Below, in pieces: positions 1 through 6,009 of a DNA stretch of 9,996 nt. The DNA lies in assembly GCA_003644175.1 (NCBI GenBank), contig QNBS01000051.1, positions 1 through 9,996 on the forward strand, given 5' to 3'. Each line of letters starts with the position of its first letter. Position 1 is the first letter of the stretch. This DNA comes from Planctomycetota bacterium. GTDB taxonomy: Bacteria; Planctomycetota; Phycisphaerae; Sedimentisphaerales; Anaerohalosphaeraceae. The notes beneath the pieces were generated by a model, which worked only from the letters and a program-made list of their open reading frames with translations, ran no database searches and was not told where the DNA came from. Position numbers and translations under genes: made by a program.

Positions 1-496
1 CCATAAACTGGCGCATCTCAACGGCGCTTTCCTGGCCCGTCTCCAAAAGAAGTTCCAGTCCCTTTTCGGCGGCGGCATCGGCAAGGCATTTCGTCCGGTC
101 GTAAAACTTCTTCGTATACTCTTGGCGCGTATGGTCGATGAAACCGATATGTGTGGAGATGTACTTGGCGCCCAACTGCGCGCTAACGTTGGCAGCCGCC
201 AGAAACCGGCGGCGGTTTGCTTCCCAGCAGTCGTCGGGCGCAATACCGCCCGTTCGCCTGATGGTCTCCAGTGTCGAGTAGTCTTCCTGCGGAAAGTTAA
301 TCATGGTGCAGCTTACGACCCACGATTGTTTCCGGACCGCCTCTACGTATTGCGCCCGGCCTTCTCCCGTGGCAGGCCCCACGGCAAGGTGCACGCTCTC
401 CAGTCCGATCTTTTCCATCGCCGCAGCGACACCGGCGATATCGGTCTGCAAAGACCAACTGCAGACGCCTACGGGCCAATTGCCACATTTAGTCAT
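1..496 (-). CDS. Sugar phosphate isomerase/epimerase, TIM-barrel (C-terminus outside window)
   Basis: Only the first 165 residues are present; the frame runs off the left edge. The protein opens MTKCGNWPVGVCSWSL, the usual first strand of the xylose isomerase-like TIM-barrel (AP endonuclease 2) superfamily, whose members isomerise or epimerise sugars and inosose-type substrates using a divalent metal. The YISTHIGF strand around H116 and LLLETGQE around E152 fit the superfamily's metal-binding strands. The start at 496 is supported by AGGAG 6 bases upstream. It lies 33 bp downstream of the oxidoreductase at 530-1549 and is probably the last visible gene of that operon, acting on the same sugar or polyol. 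There is no signal peptide, so it should be cytoplasmic. Fold and superfamily are clear; the substrate cannot be read from the sequence. Confidence 0.85.
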   Translation of the reverse strand, partial: MTKCGNWPVGVCSWSLQTDIAGVAAAMEKIGLESVHLAVGPATGEGRAQYVEAVRKQSWVVSCTMINFPQEDYSTLETIRRTGGIAPDDCWEANRRRFLAAANVSAQLGAKYISTHIGFIDHTRQEYTKKFYDRTKCLADAAAEKGLELLLETGQESAVEMRQFM

Positions 497-529
497 TTCA
501 ATCTCCTGCTATAAAATTCCCCGGTTTTT

Positions 530-1549
530 TCATCCCAACAAAACCGCCTGCCCCTTTTCGGCGGATTCTTTCTCGGCCAATACGATCTTAACCGAGTCCA
601 GCGACCCGGCCAGGGTTGTTACCCGGGCTACGTCCCGGCCGGCGGTCAGTGCGGCAAAATGCGATATCTCGATTGAATAACCGTCGCCGGCGGCGACCTC
701 GGGCGTAAAGGCCTCGCCCTGGGCCGGACACACCCGAAACGCCGGCGCCCTCGTGCAGTCGTACACGATCGTCGCCTTTTCCAAAGCGATATTGAAGCTC
801 ATCTCGAACCCGAACGCCGGCGTCATTGCCCATCCACCTTCGGCGGTCACCACCTTGTCGTCGTCGTATATATACTGGGTTGCGATATGAACCGCACCGC
901 CGCCGCCGGCCCTGGCCTGGCGGCTGAGTACCGATTTGGGCATGCCGAAAAGATACTGCACATAATCGGTGTCATGGATATGGAGGTCAAGGGCGACGCC
1001 GCCGCTTCGTGCATCGTCGGAAAACCAGTTGTCGGCGCCCCACGTCGGCGCTGCGCCCAGCCGCTGGAACGTCGCGGCGACGACCTTGCCGCAGGCGCCG
1101 CTGTCGACGATCTCTTTGGTCTTTGCGTATTCCGGCCAGAACCGAACACAATGGCCGATCATCAGAACCTTGCCGCTCTGCGCCGCAGCGGTGATCATGC
1201 GCCGGCAGTCGTCGACGTTCAGCGCCATGGGCTTTTCGCAGAGCACGTGTAGTCCCGCCTCAAGCGCCTTGACGCTGAAATTCGGATGCAGGAAAGTCGG
1301 CAAAGTAATCGAGACTGCATCGAGTTTCGCCTCGGTAAGCATCTTGTTGTAATCCGAATACAAATCGAGCGAATCGAAATCAACCTCGCCGCCGGCGCCT
1401 TCGATGTTACCGACCGCCTTCTTCGTATCTTCAACGATATTCGGATTCGCATCGCAGATCGCAACGACCTCTGCGCCTTCCACCGCCTTCCACCGGGCAT
1501 AATGCATCCGCCCCATAAACCCGAACCCGACAATTCCAACTCTCAGCAT
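530..1549 (-). CDS. Gfo/Idh/MocA-family NAD(P)-dependent oxidoreductase, cytoplasmic
   Basis: A complete 339-residue protein of the usual family length. It begins with a Rossmann nucleotide-binding strand, VGIVGFGFMGRMH (residues 4-16), and carries the family's CEKPMAL motif at 104-110, whose lysine (K106) lies in the active site. The LDLHIHDTDY segment at 187-196 holds the conserved His-Asp pair of the C-terminal substrate domain. Such enzymes oxidise or reduce sugars, inositols or sugar acids with NAD(P). There is no signal sequence, unlike the paralogue at 2343-3749. The start lies 12 bp after the stop of the nucleotidyltransferase gene, with only a weak ribosome site (AGAG), which suggests coupled translation. 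The isomerase follows 33 bp later. Oxidoreductase plus TIM-barrel isomerase is a common sugar-catabolism pairing. Substrate unknown. Confidence 0.92.
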   Translation of the reverse strand: MLRVGIVGFGFMGRMHYARWKAVEGAEVVAICDANPNIVEDTKKAVGNIEGAGGEVDFDSLDLYSDYNKMLTEAKLDAVSITLPTFLHPNFSVKALEAGLHVLCEKPMALNVDDCRRMITAAAQSGKVLMIGHCVRFWPEYAKTKEIVDSGACGKVVAATFQRLGAAPTWGADNWFSDDARSGGVALDLHIHDTDYVQYLFGMPKSVLSRQARAGGGGAVHIATQYIYDDDKVVTAEGGWAMTPAFGFEMSFNIALEKATIVYDCTRAPAFRVCPAQGEAFTPEVAAGDGYSIEISHFAALTAGRDVARVTTLAGSLDSVKIVLAEKESAEKGQAVLLG

Positions 1550-1561
1550 TATTCAGCTCTG

Positions 1562-2119
1562 TTAAATCAATTTCAAAAGGTCCTCAAACCTTTGCAGCAC
1601 CTCACTGTACTCGGAAATCTTTCCAAATTCCGCAAGCCATTTCCTGATGTATTGACAGTCCAGCGAATCCTTGTTCTTCAGCAACATGCTCTTGACATCT
1701 TCTTCATCGATTGCCCTTCCGGCGACCATTTTATGGACAATCACATCTTCACACGATGCAAAACGCACAGCGTAGCCGTCCAAATCAACCTGCCGGGTGC
1801 GACTCAGAGCCTGTTGCTCGTAAGGCGTAAATGAGAAGATAAAATCCACTCTCATTCGTGAGGCAACGTCCTGCGCAGGCAATACTCCGGTTTCCGCCGC
1901 GAATGCTTCAGGTTTGGCCGGGCGAATCTCCAACCCGCTGTCGGCGCACACTCGAGCCGCCGCCTCAAACCGGTTCGTGTCCACGCCAAGAGTTATATCT
2001 ATATCACGAGTCAATCTTGGCCTGCCGTACAAGAGAACCGCCTGTCCCCCGATAATCATGTAAGGGACTTTTTCGTTATCCAGCGAACGCGCAATTCTGG
2101 CAATGAGTCTGTCTATCAC
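1562..2119 (-). CDS. Nucleotidyltransferase-fold protein (AbiEii-like), toxin candidate
   Basis: A 185-residue protein with the signature of the DNA polymerase beta-like nucleotidyltransferase fold. It shows IIGGQAVLLYG at 22-32, then TRDIDITL at 37-44 with carboxylates D39 and D41, and a third acidic strand RVDFIF with D92. The VHKMVAGRAIDEEDV stretch (128-142) resembles the helical part of AbiEii-type proteins, which transfer nucleotides to RNA or protein targets. It starts at a GTG whose last two bases lie in the TGA of the 67-residue gene before it (4-bp overlap), so the two are translationally coupled. Sampled base composition is lower in GC (40-55%) than the flanking oxidoreductases (about 57%), hinting at acquisition. 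All three acidic residues are present, so it is probably active. A housekeeping nucleotidyl transfer role remains possible. Confidence 0.8.
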   Translation of the reverse strand: MIDRLIARIARSLDNEKVPYMIIGGQAVLLYGRPRLTRDIDITLGVDTNRFEAAARVCADSGLEIRPAKPEAFAAETGVLPAQDVASRMRVDFIFSFTPYEQQALSRTRQVDLDGYAVRFASCEDVIVHKMVAGRAIDEEDVKSMLLKNKDSLDCQYIRKWLAEFGKISEYSEVLQRFEDLLKLI

Positions 2120-2319
2120 TTTGGTAATCCGTTAATCGCTTTTGCGAGCCTGATATTAATCTCCAGTCCGTCGAGGACATTCTCCGACGTAAACGCGCCC
2201 AACAAAACGGCTTCCTGGCGAAGAGCCTCGAAAATCGCAAGGGCTTCGGCGCAGGACAGGTCTTCCGCCGCAAGTGCCTGGCGTTCAAACTCTTCCAATT
2301 TGGCTCTGTTTTTTATCAT
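2116..2319 (-). CDS. Small helical protein, possible antitoxin partner of the nucleotidyltransferase
   Basis: A 67-residue protein that I do not recognise as a named family. It starts MIKNRAKLEEFERQALA and ends RLAKAINGLPK. It is almost entirely predicted helix, rich in Ala, Glu and Leu, with no signal peptide, no zinc-binding cysteines and no histidine. The start at 2319 has GGTGA about 8 bases upstream and lies 23 bp after the oxidoreductase stop. A longer upstream extension of the same frame runs through the oxidoreductase gene and is a shadow. The stop overlaps the GTG start of the nucleotidyltransferase, which fixes the pair as one unit. Position, size and coupling suggest an antitoxin or a subunit that holds the enzyme, but this is inference. 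It lacks the RX4-6H motif of HEPN proteins, so it is not an ordinary MNT/HEPN pair. Confidence 0.72.
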   Translation of the reverse strand: MIKNRAKLEEFERQALAAEDLSCAEALAIFEALRQEAVLLGAFTSENVLDGLEINIRLAKAINGLPK

Positions 2320-2342
2320 TACAGTTTCACCGACGGCGCCCT

Positions 2343-3749
2343 TTACAGCGTCCACCCCTTGCGATATTCGCGCTGCACGTACTGGTTGGCTTCGCCGACA
2401 TTGGGAAATTCCATCTTTTCGGCGTCCCACTGAAGAGCCGTTCGAAACAGTTTCTGGCGCATATCCATACGAAGGGCGACATTGCCCAACAGCACCGTTT
2501 CGGTCATGGGCCCGGCATGGTCGAAATTCGAACCGGCCGGCTCGCCGCCCTTGCAGGCGTTGATCCACTCGGTATAATGACCCGGCGAGCGGGGAATCAC
2601 CTTTGGCGGCCTGCCGAATTCGGCCCTGCGGGCCCTGGGCATGACGACGTGGCCCGCCATGACCCCCTTGTCGCCGATGTAGAGTGTGCCGTTCGTACCC
2701 ATCTGCCATCCTTCGTCCATGCCTTCGGGCCGCGGCGGCTTCAATCCCCCGTCGTACCACACGAATTTCAGCGGCGGCATGTCTCCGCGTGCGCCGAAAT
2801 GATAGGTCACTATCGAGCCTAAGGGGTATGTCTCTTTATTTACGCGAGTCGAACACGCTTCGACCGTCAGCGGCGCGCCGAGCTTGAGCGCCCGCACCGC
2901 CGGATCAAAGCGGTGGCAACCGATATCGCCCAATGCCCCCGTGCCGAAATCCCACCAGCCGCGCCACTTAAACGGCAGATACGCCGGATGATAGGGACGC
3001 TCCGGCGCCGGACCTAACCACAAATCCCAGTCCAATGTTCCCGGAACGGGCGGCGTGTCCTTCGGCCTGTCCACGCCCTGGGGCCAGTACTCGCCGAAGA
3101 CCCCGCGGTTGGGTCGGTCGGTCCAGATGTGAACTTCGCGCACCGGACCGATGGCGCCGGCCCAGATATATTCGGCGACGAGCCTTCTTTCTTCGCTCGC
3201 CTGGCCGCCGTTGCCCATCTGGGTTGCAACGCCGGCTTCTCTGGCCGCCTTTGCAATCATGCGGGCCTCGTAGATGTCGTGGGTCAGAGGCTTTTCGCAA
3301 TAGACGTGCTTGCCCCGTTTGATCGCCGCCATTGACGCGACCGCATGACAATGATCCGCCGTCGACACCACCACCGCATCGATGTTCTTGTCCTCCTTAT
3401 CCAGCATTATGCGAAAGTCTTTGTACTTCTTCGCGTCCGGATAACGTTCGAACGTGCCGGAAGCGTGCGACCAGTCCACATCGCATAACGCCACGATGTT
3501 CTGCTTTTCGTCCGACAGCGCACGCATGTTCGACGACCCCCTTCCGCCAACGCCCACGCCGGCGATATTCAACTTCTCGCTTGGCGGCACATGACCCGGA
3601 CCGCCAAGGACGGATCGGGGTACCGGCGCCGGGACACTATTGTAAAAGCAGCCGTTTGTAAAAGCCGCCGTCGCCGCCGCCGCCGCGCCCATGAACCGAC
3701 GGCGGGACATATCGCCCCCGGCCGTGCTCGTTGTCGCATTGTCTTTCAT
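2343..3749 (-). CDS. Tat-exported Gfo/Idh/MocA-family oxidoreductase
   Basis: A complete 468-residue protein. The N-terminus carries a twin-arginine signal, SRRRFMG at 15-21, followed by an alanine-rich hydrophobic stretch (22-29) and a cysteine (C34), so it should be exported folded, with its cofactor, to the periplasm. The mature part has a Rossmann motif GVGVGGRG (64-71), the CEKPLTHD motif (151-158, with K153 in the active site) and the WRGWWDFGTGALGDIGCH block (262-279) typical of the long, secreted Gfo/Idh/MocA branch abundant in planctomycetes. The start at 3749 is backed by a strong GAGGAG 7 bases upstream; an internal ATG at codon 14 is less well placed. It is the first gene of the operon, followed by the small protein, the nucleotidyltransferase, a second oxidoreductase and an isomerase. 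Substrate unknown, probably a sugar or glycoside. Confidence 0.93.
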   Translation of the reverse strand: MKDNATTSTAGGDMSRRRFMGAAAAATAAFTNGCFYNSVPAPVPRSVLGGPGHVPPSEKLNIAGVGVGGRGSSNMRALSDEKQNIVALCDVDWSHASGTFERYPDAKKYKDFRIMLDKEDKNIDAVVVSTADHCHAVASMAAIKRGKHVYCEKPLTHDIYEARMIAKAAREAGVATQMGNGGQASEERRLVAEYIWAGAIGPVREVHIWTDRPNRGVFGEYWPQGVDRPKDTPPVPGTLDWDLWLGPAPERPYHPAYLPFKWRGWWDFGTGALGDIGCHRFDPAVRALKLGAPLTVEACSTRVNKETYPLGSIVTYHFGARGDMPPLKFVWYDGGLKPPRPEGMDEGWQMGTNGTLYIGDKGVMAGHVVMPRARRAEFGRPPKVIPRSPGHYTEWINACKGGEPAGSNFDHAGPMTETVLLGNVALRMDMRQKLFRTALQWDAEKMEFPNVGEANQYVQREYRKGWTL

Positions 3750-3799
3750 TACTTATCTCCTCATCAGGATAATCAGGTTCGGTCTCTCGTAAAGATGGG

Positions 3800-3828
3800 A
3801 TTTTAGCCCGTAAGTAGTTTACAGGCAA
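3800..3828 (-). promoter_or_regulatory. Sigma-70-like promoter candidate (proximal)
   Basis: Read on the minus strand there is TTGCCT (3823-3828), a 17-base spacer and TAAAAT (3800-3805). It sits about 50 bases before the start of the Tat oxidoreductase at 3749 and is the best candidate promoter for the operon running to the left edge. Each hexamer differs from consensus by one or two bases and the spacing is ideal. Confidence 0.55.
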
Positions 3829-3844
3829 CCGCTTAATTCTGCAA
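3816..3844 (-). promoter_or_regulatory. Sigma-70-like promoter candidate (distal, overlapping)
   Basis: On the minus strand TTGCAG (3839-3844) is followed by a 17-base spacer and TAAACT (3816-3821). It overlaps the proximal candidate, so its -10 falls inside the other's spacer and RNA polymerase could occupy only one at a time. It is weaker than the proximal candidate in the -10 hexamer. Confidence 0.4.
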
Positions 3845-3979
3845 GCAGATAAGCAGGCATACAATTCGGTGGCATGAATGCACCCCCAGGCGCACTGAAC
3901 GCCATAACCGCTTGTACTGCAAGCCCTTATCGAGATTTCGGCAGAATTCGTTCGCAGGCGATATCAACCGGATGAGCCG

Positions 3980-4378
3980 TTATTTTGCCGCAGCCTGATG
4001 TTTGAGCTGAAGGATGGCGTTTATCACGTCGCTTCGGCTGACCACGCCGGCCAACTTGCCTTCATTAGTGATGAATACCCGGCGGAAAATGTTTTCCGTC
4101 ATACAGTCGCACAGGTCGATGAGCGTGTCATTGACATCAAGACTGACCGCGCCGACGTTCATATAGTCGCTGACCGTCTGATCGATGCTGTCCTCGGTGG
4201 CGTAAAGCATTCCGAGAACATCTTTTTCTGAAAGCACCCCGACGATATTCAGTTCGTCATCGACGACCGGCATACCGGTTATTTTTCGTTGGGTCAGCAG
4301 CCTGACAGCATCGTATATCGGCATTTCAGGTCGTGCGCACACCACACTCTGCGTCATTATGTCTTTGGCTCTAAACAT
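3980..4378 (-). CDS. Tandem CBS-domain protein
   Basis: A 132-residue protein made of two CBS domains and nothing else. The first runs from about 5 to 60 (AKDIMTQSVVCARPE through GMPVVDDELNIVGVLSEKDVL), and the second from about 70 to 124 (SDYMNVGAVSLDVNDTL through GKLAGVVSRSDVINAIL). A pair forms a Bateman module that binds adenosine nucleotides (AMP, ATP, SAM) and acts as an energy or ligand sensor. With no catalytic domain, it presumably regulates a partner protein or is a stand-alone sensor. The start at 4378 has GAGGA upstream (4383-4387); an ATG at codon 8 lacks one. It lies about 100 bp downstream of the RRM gene on the same strand and may share its transcript. Cytoplasmic. The fold is certain, the partner unknown. 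Confidence 0.92.
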   Translation of the reverse strand: MFRAKDIMTQSVVCARPEMPIYDAVRLLTQRKITGMPVVDDELNIVGVLSEKDVLGMLYATEDSIDQTVSDYMNVGAVSLDVNDTLIDLCDCMTENIFRRVFITNEGKLAGVVSRSDVINAILQLKHQAAAK

Positions 4379-4438
4379 TGTCCTGTCCTCACTGCTTCAC
4401 AATTAAACACAGCCTCATTGCATCCCGCAATTCACCAT

Positions 4439-4462
4439 CGCCCGCCTGGCGACGGCCGGGCG
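4439..4462. other. GC-rich stem-loop between RRM and CBS genes
   Basis: CGCCCG (4439-4444) pairs with CGGGCG (4457-4462) around a 12-base loop, just downstream of the RRM stop. There is no T-run after it on the minus strand, so it is a poor intrinsic terminator. It could attenuate or stabilise a shared transcript, or be chance in GC-rich DNA. Confidence 0.25.
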
Positions 4463-4475
4463 TGTCCCTGCATCG

Positions 4476-4769
4476 TCAATTGAAATTCAAGCTCTCGGCA
4501 TCCACCCTCGAAATGGCCCGCCGGTCGCCCCTTCGCCGTGTTTCGGCGACGATAACCGACCGCTCGTTAATCGTAGCCCTGTTCAGGGCCTCCACCGCCT
4601 TGCGAGCCTCTTCGTCATCACGCATCTGGACGAAACCGAACCCTGACGCATTCCCACTCACGCTGTCTTGAATAACAATGGCGGATACAACCTCGCCATA
4701 CGCCTCGAAAACACGCCGAAGGTCCTCCTCTGTCGTATCGAACGACAAATTACCGGCATAAATATCCAT
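4476..4769 (-). CDS. RRM-type RNA-binding protein
   Basis: A 97-residue single RNA-recognition-motif protein, the standard size for short bacterial glycine-poor RRM proteins. RNP2 is IYAGNL at 3-8 and RNP1 is SGFGFVQM at 42-49, whose aromatic residues stack on RNA bases. A basic ETRRRGDRR tail follows at 76-84. Such proteins bind single-stranded RNA and are often cold-inducible or involved in RNA stability. The start at 4769 (MDIYAGNL) has AGGAG 7 bases upstream. The ATG two codons earlier is too close to that site, and the longer frame back to 4865 has no family residues. The next gene downstream is the CBS protein. No RNA target can be inferred. Confidence 0.93.
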   Translation of the reverse strand: MDIYAGNLSFDTTEEDLRRVFEAYGEVVSAIVIQDSVSGNASGFGFVQMRDDEEARKAVEALNRATINERSVIVAETRRRGDRRAISRVDAESLNFN

Positions 4770-4933
4770 TAACATTCTCCTGCAGTTTGAAACTCTCGTC
4801 CTTCTTTTCGATAAAACCACAATCCTGCTGTTACTTCGGCCGTTTAGCCCGCCGACTTCCGACAAAAGTCCGCCCGCCGCAGGCCGGAATATTCATTGCA
4901 TTTATTATCGGAACCGCTGCGAGTAGTCGGCTC

Positions 4934-5194
4934 TTACTTCGCCGCCGCAGGCTTGCTCAGCAGATTGTACAGCCAGGCAAATATCGCCCCGCCTATAAGC
5001 GCATCAAAAAAGCCCCACACCATCCCGATAACGCTCCCGAGGGCACTCACATTGTAGCCGATATAGAACCTGCCGATACCCAGTTTCTCACCGGTAGCCC
5101 CTTCAAACATAATCAGCCACCAGGTAAGCGCCAAAAGCCCAAACCCCCAAATCAGCCCGCACGCCAGCGCAAAAGCCTTAACATTAAGCCTCAT
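4934..5194 (-). CDS. Small two-helix membrane protein (often labelled 'bacteriophage holin')
   Basis: An 86-residue protein with two hydrophobic segments: about 7-29 (AFALACGLIWGFGLLALTWW and on) and about 53-79 (GSVIGMVWGFFDALIGGAIF and on). They are joined by a short soluble turn, EGATGEKLGIGRFYIGYNVS, and followed by an alanine/lysine tail. I recall near-identical architecture (LNVKAFAL.CG..WG, GGAIFAWLYNLL) in proteins that databases call bacteriophage holin. There is no lysin or phage gene nearby, so a lytic role is not supported and a general inner-membrane role is as likely. The start at 5194 has GGGAGA 6 bases upstream. The frame extends 13 codons further but without a ribosome site. 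It is separated from the RRM gene by about 165 bp and from the defence locus by repeats. Confidence 0.8.
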   Translation of the reverse strand: MRLNVKAFALACGLIWGFGLLALTWWLIMFEGATGEKLGIGRFYIGYNVSALGSVIGMVWGFFDALIGGAIFAWLYNLLSKPAAAK

Positions 5195-5337
5195 AATCCA
5201 TCTCCCGAATAACCAAAATATCCACACAAACACTCAACCAATAATCTATACGCCAACGAACCCCCTGCACCCCCAAAAAAAACGTACGCCGCATGTCTTT
5301 CGTAGCCTCTGGCGGAGTAGGAAGCGTGCCTCCACCC

Positions 5338-5375
5338 TTCGAAATTCGACATTTCTCAGTTCGATATTCGACATT
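5338..5375. repeat. TTCGANATTCGACATT doublet
   Basis: TTCGAAATTCGACATT (5338-5353) recurs as TTCGATATTCGACATT (5360-5375), differing at one base and separated by six. Each unit contains TTCGA plus ATTCGACATT. I remember similar TCGA-rich strings as dispersed repeats in planctomycete intergenic DNA. No function is evident. Confidence 0.6.
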
Positions 5376-5480
5376 CGCGTTTCCCGATCCCACACCTTTG
5401 CGCTTAACACTTTGCACTTTGACCTGCCGTGGCCCTGATCGCCGAATCCAGAATAAAACACCATCCCGATGCACAGTCGG

Positions 5481-5530
5481 AGTCCGTGCCAGTCCGTGTT
5501 CGTCTGTGTAAGTCCGTGTCCGTCCGTGTT
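5481..5530 (+). repeat. Decamer tandem array, left copy
   Basis: Five consecutive 10-base units: AGTCCGTGCC, AGTCCGTGTT, CGTCTGTGTA, AGTCCGTGTC and CGTCCGTGTT. The consensus is MGTCCGTGTN, with a period close to one helical turn. A second array in the same orientation lies at 9345-9394, beyond the restriction-modification gene, and the two share 25 identical bases (5506-5530 and 9360-9384). Confidence 0.85.
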
Positions 5531-5594
5531 CATCGACCACAAACTCAACCCTGTCATTAAAACATCCCCACAACGCTCATCCCCACCACCACCC

Positions 5595-5639
5595 GTCCAA
5601 CAAGTCCGAAAAGTCCGACACGTCCGAACAGTCCATCAC
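5595..5639 (+). repeat. 9-base-period array, copy 1
   Basis: Five 9-base units in a row: GTCCAACAA, GTCCGAAAA, GTCCGACAC, GTCCGAACA, GTCCATCAC. The same family recurs at 5873-5908, where it interrupts a gene. A 9-base period keeps a reading frame open, unlike the decamer family next to it. Confidence 0.85.
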
Positions 5640-5666
5640 ATAGAACGCACGCAAAGCGCGCCAGCC

Positions 5667-5695
5667 CTATATTTAACCCGCACTTCCAGTGTGGG
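5667..5695. repeat. Flank-plus-hairpin repeat, copy 1 (TTCC-loop form)
   Basis: The flank CTATATTTAA (5667-5676) is followed by a 7-bp hairpin: CCCGCAC (5677-5683), loop TTCCA, GTGTGGG (5689-5695), with one G-T pair. Two more copies of flank and hairpin lie at 9583-9610 and 9681-9708, but there the loop reads GGAA, so this hairpin is turned round relative to its flank. It lies downstream of the restriction-modification operon and could mark its transcript end, though no T-run follows. Confidence 0.75.
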
Positions 5696-5995
5696 ATGCT
5701 TCACCAACACCCGCCTCATCCTCCTCTGCCCCAAAACACTCGCGGCAAACAACAGTACCCCCTAAAGGCCGACGAACAGACGACAACGCAACACCAGCCT
5801 TCAACGCCGTCATCACACCAACCGCCTCGAGGTAATTCTCAACAACAAAAAGCTTCCTGTCCCCGTCATCCCGTCCGAAAGGTCCAACAAGTCCGAACAG
5901 TCCGACAAAAACACTACCCCGTTCTCGTTCATAGGAGCATAAACCAAACCACGCAAATTAATCAAATCACCAACTACACTTTTATCGTTAGACAT
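5673..5995 (-). pseudogene. Broken small gene downstream of the restriction-modification enzyme
   Basis: The gene has a good start: AGGAG 6 bases before the ATG at 5995, 14 bp after the enzyme's stop, so it belongs to that operon. The first 30 residues (MSNDKSVVGDLINLRG, then LVYAPMNENGVVFL) look like the opening of a small planctomycete protein that I remember beside restriction enzymes, usually continuing FGKV. Here the frame instead enters the 9-base repeat at 5873-5908 (SDCSDLLDLSDG) and stops at 5813. A second minus-strand frame is open across the repeat and down to 5673, reading KLFVVENYLEAVGVMTALKAG and on. One extra T in the five-T run at 5907-5911 would join the two into a 107-residue product. 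It is either a frameshifted gene, a slippage switch, a sequencing error or a remnant. The literal open frame is 5813-5995 (60 residues). Function unknown. Confidence 0.55.
5873..5908 (+). repeat. 9-base-period array, copy 2, inside a coding frame
   Basis: Four 9-base units: GTCCGAAAG, GTCCAACAA, GTCCGAACA, GTCCGACAA. It is the same family as 5595-5639, about 270 bp away and in the same orientation. Its right edge falls at codon 30 of the small gene starting at 5995, exactly where that gene stops looking like a normal protein. Confidence 0.85.
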
Positions 5996-6009
5996 ATATC
6001 ACTCCTAAA

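Larger units (their letters stand above)
5195..5672. other. Gene-free repeat-rich interval
   Basis: I see no credible gene here. The open frames that cross it translate short-period repeats (for instance NVEYRTEKCRISK and NTDGHG-like strings) and have no ribosome sites or family motifs. It contains a TTCGA-type doublet, a decamer array and a 9-base-period array, each listed separately. The rest is unremarkable C-rich DNA on the plus strand. Confidence 0.6.

Noticed and set aside
1286..1834. Long plus-strand open frames antisense to the oxidoreductase and nucleotidyltransferase genes
   Set aside because: They lack ribosome sites and family motifs and mirror well-supported minus-strand genes; similar GC-rich shadows occur at 2274-2822 and 3035-3661.
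1562..2319. Classic MNT/HEPN toxin-antitoxin pair
   Set aside because: The small partner has no histidine and no RX4-6H motif, and is shorter than HEPN proteins.
2116..2760. A 214-residue minus-strand protein
   Set aside because: Its first two thirds overlap the Tat oxidoreductase in another frame and are low-complexity; only the last 67 codons are supported by a start site and coupling.
4934..5194. Prophage remnant based on the holin-like protein
   Set aside because: There is no lysin, integrase, capsid or tail gene in the window, and this family name is often transferred without evidence.
5184..5573. Minus-strand open frames of 103-129 codons
   Set aside because: They consist of translated short repeats (NTDGHG, EYRTEKCRI) and extend past the well-supported start of the membrane protein gene at 5194.
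5667..5695. Intrinsic terminator of the restriction-modification operon
   Set aside because: The hairpin is good, but the minus strand after it reads TTAAATATAG, not a T-run, and the same repeat occurs elsewhere away from gene ends.
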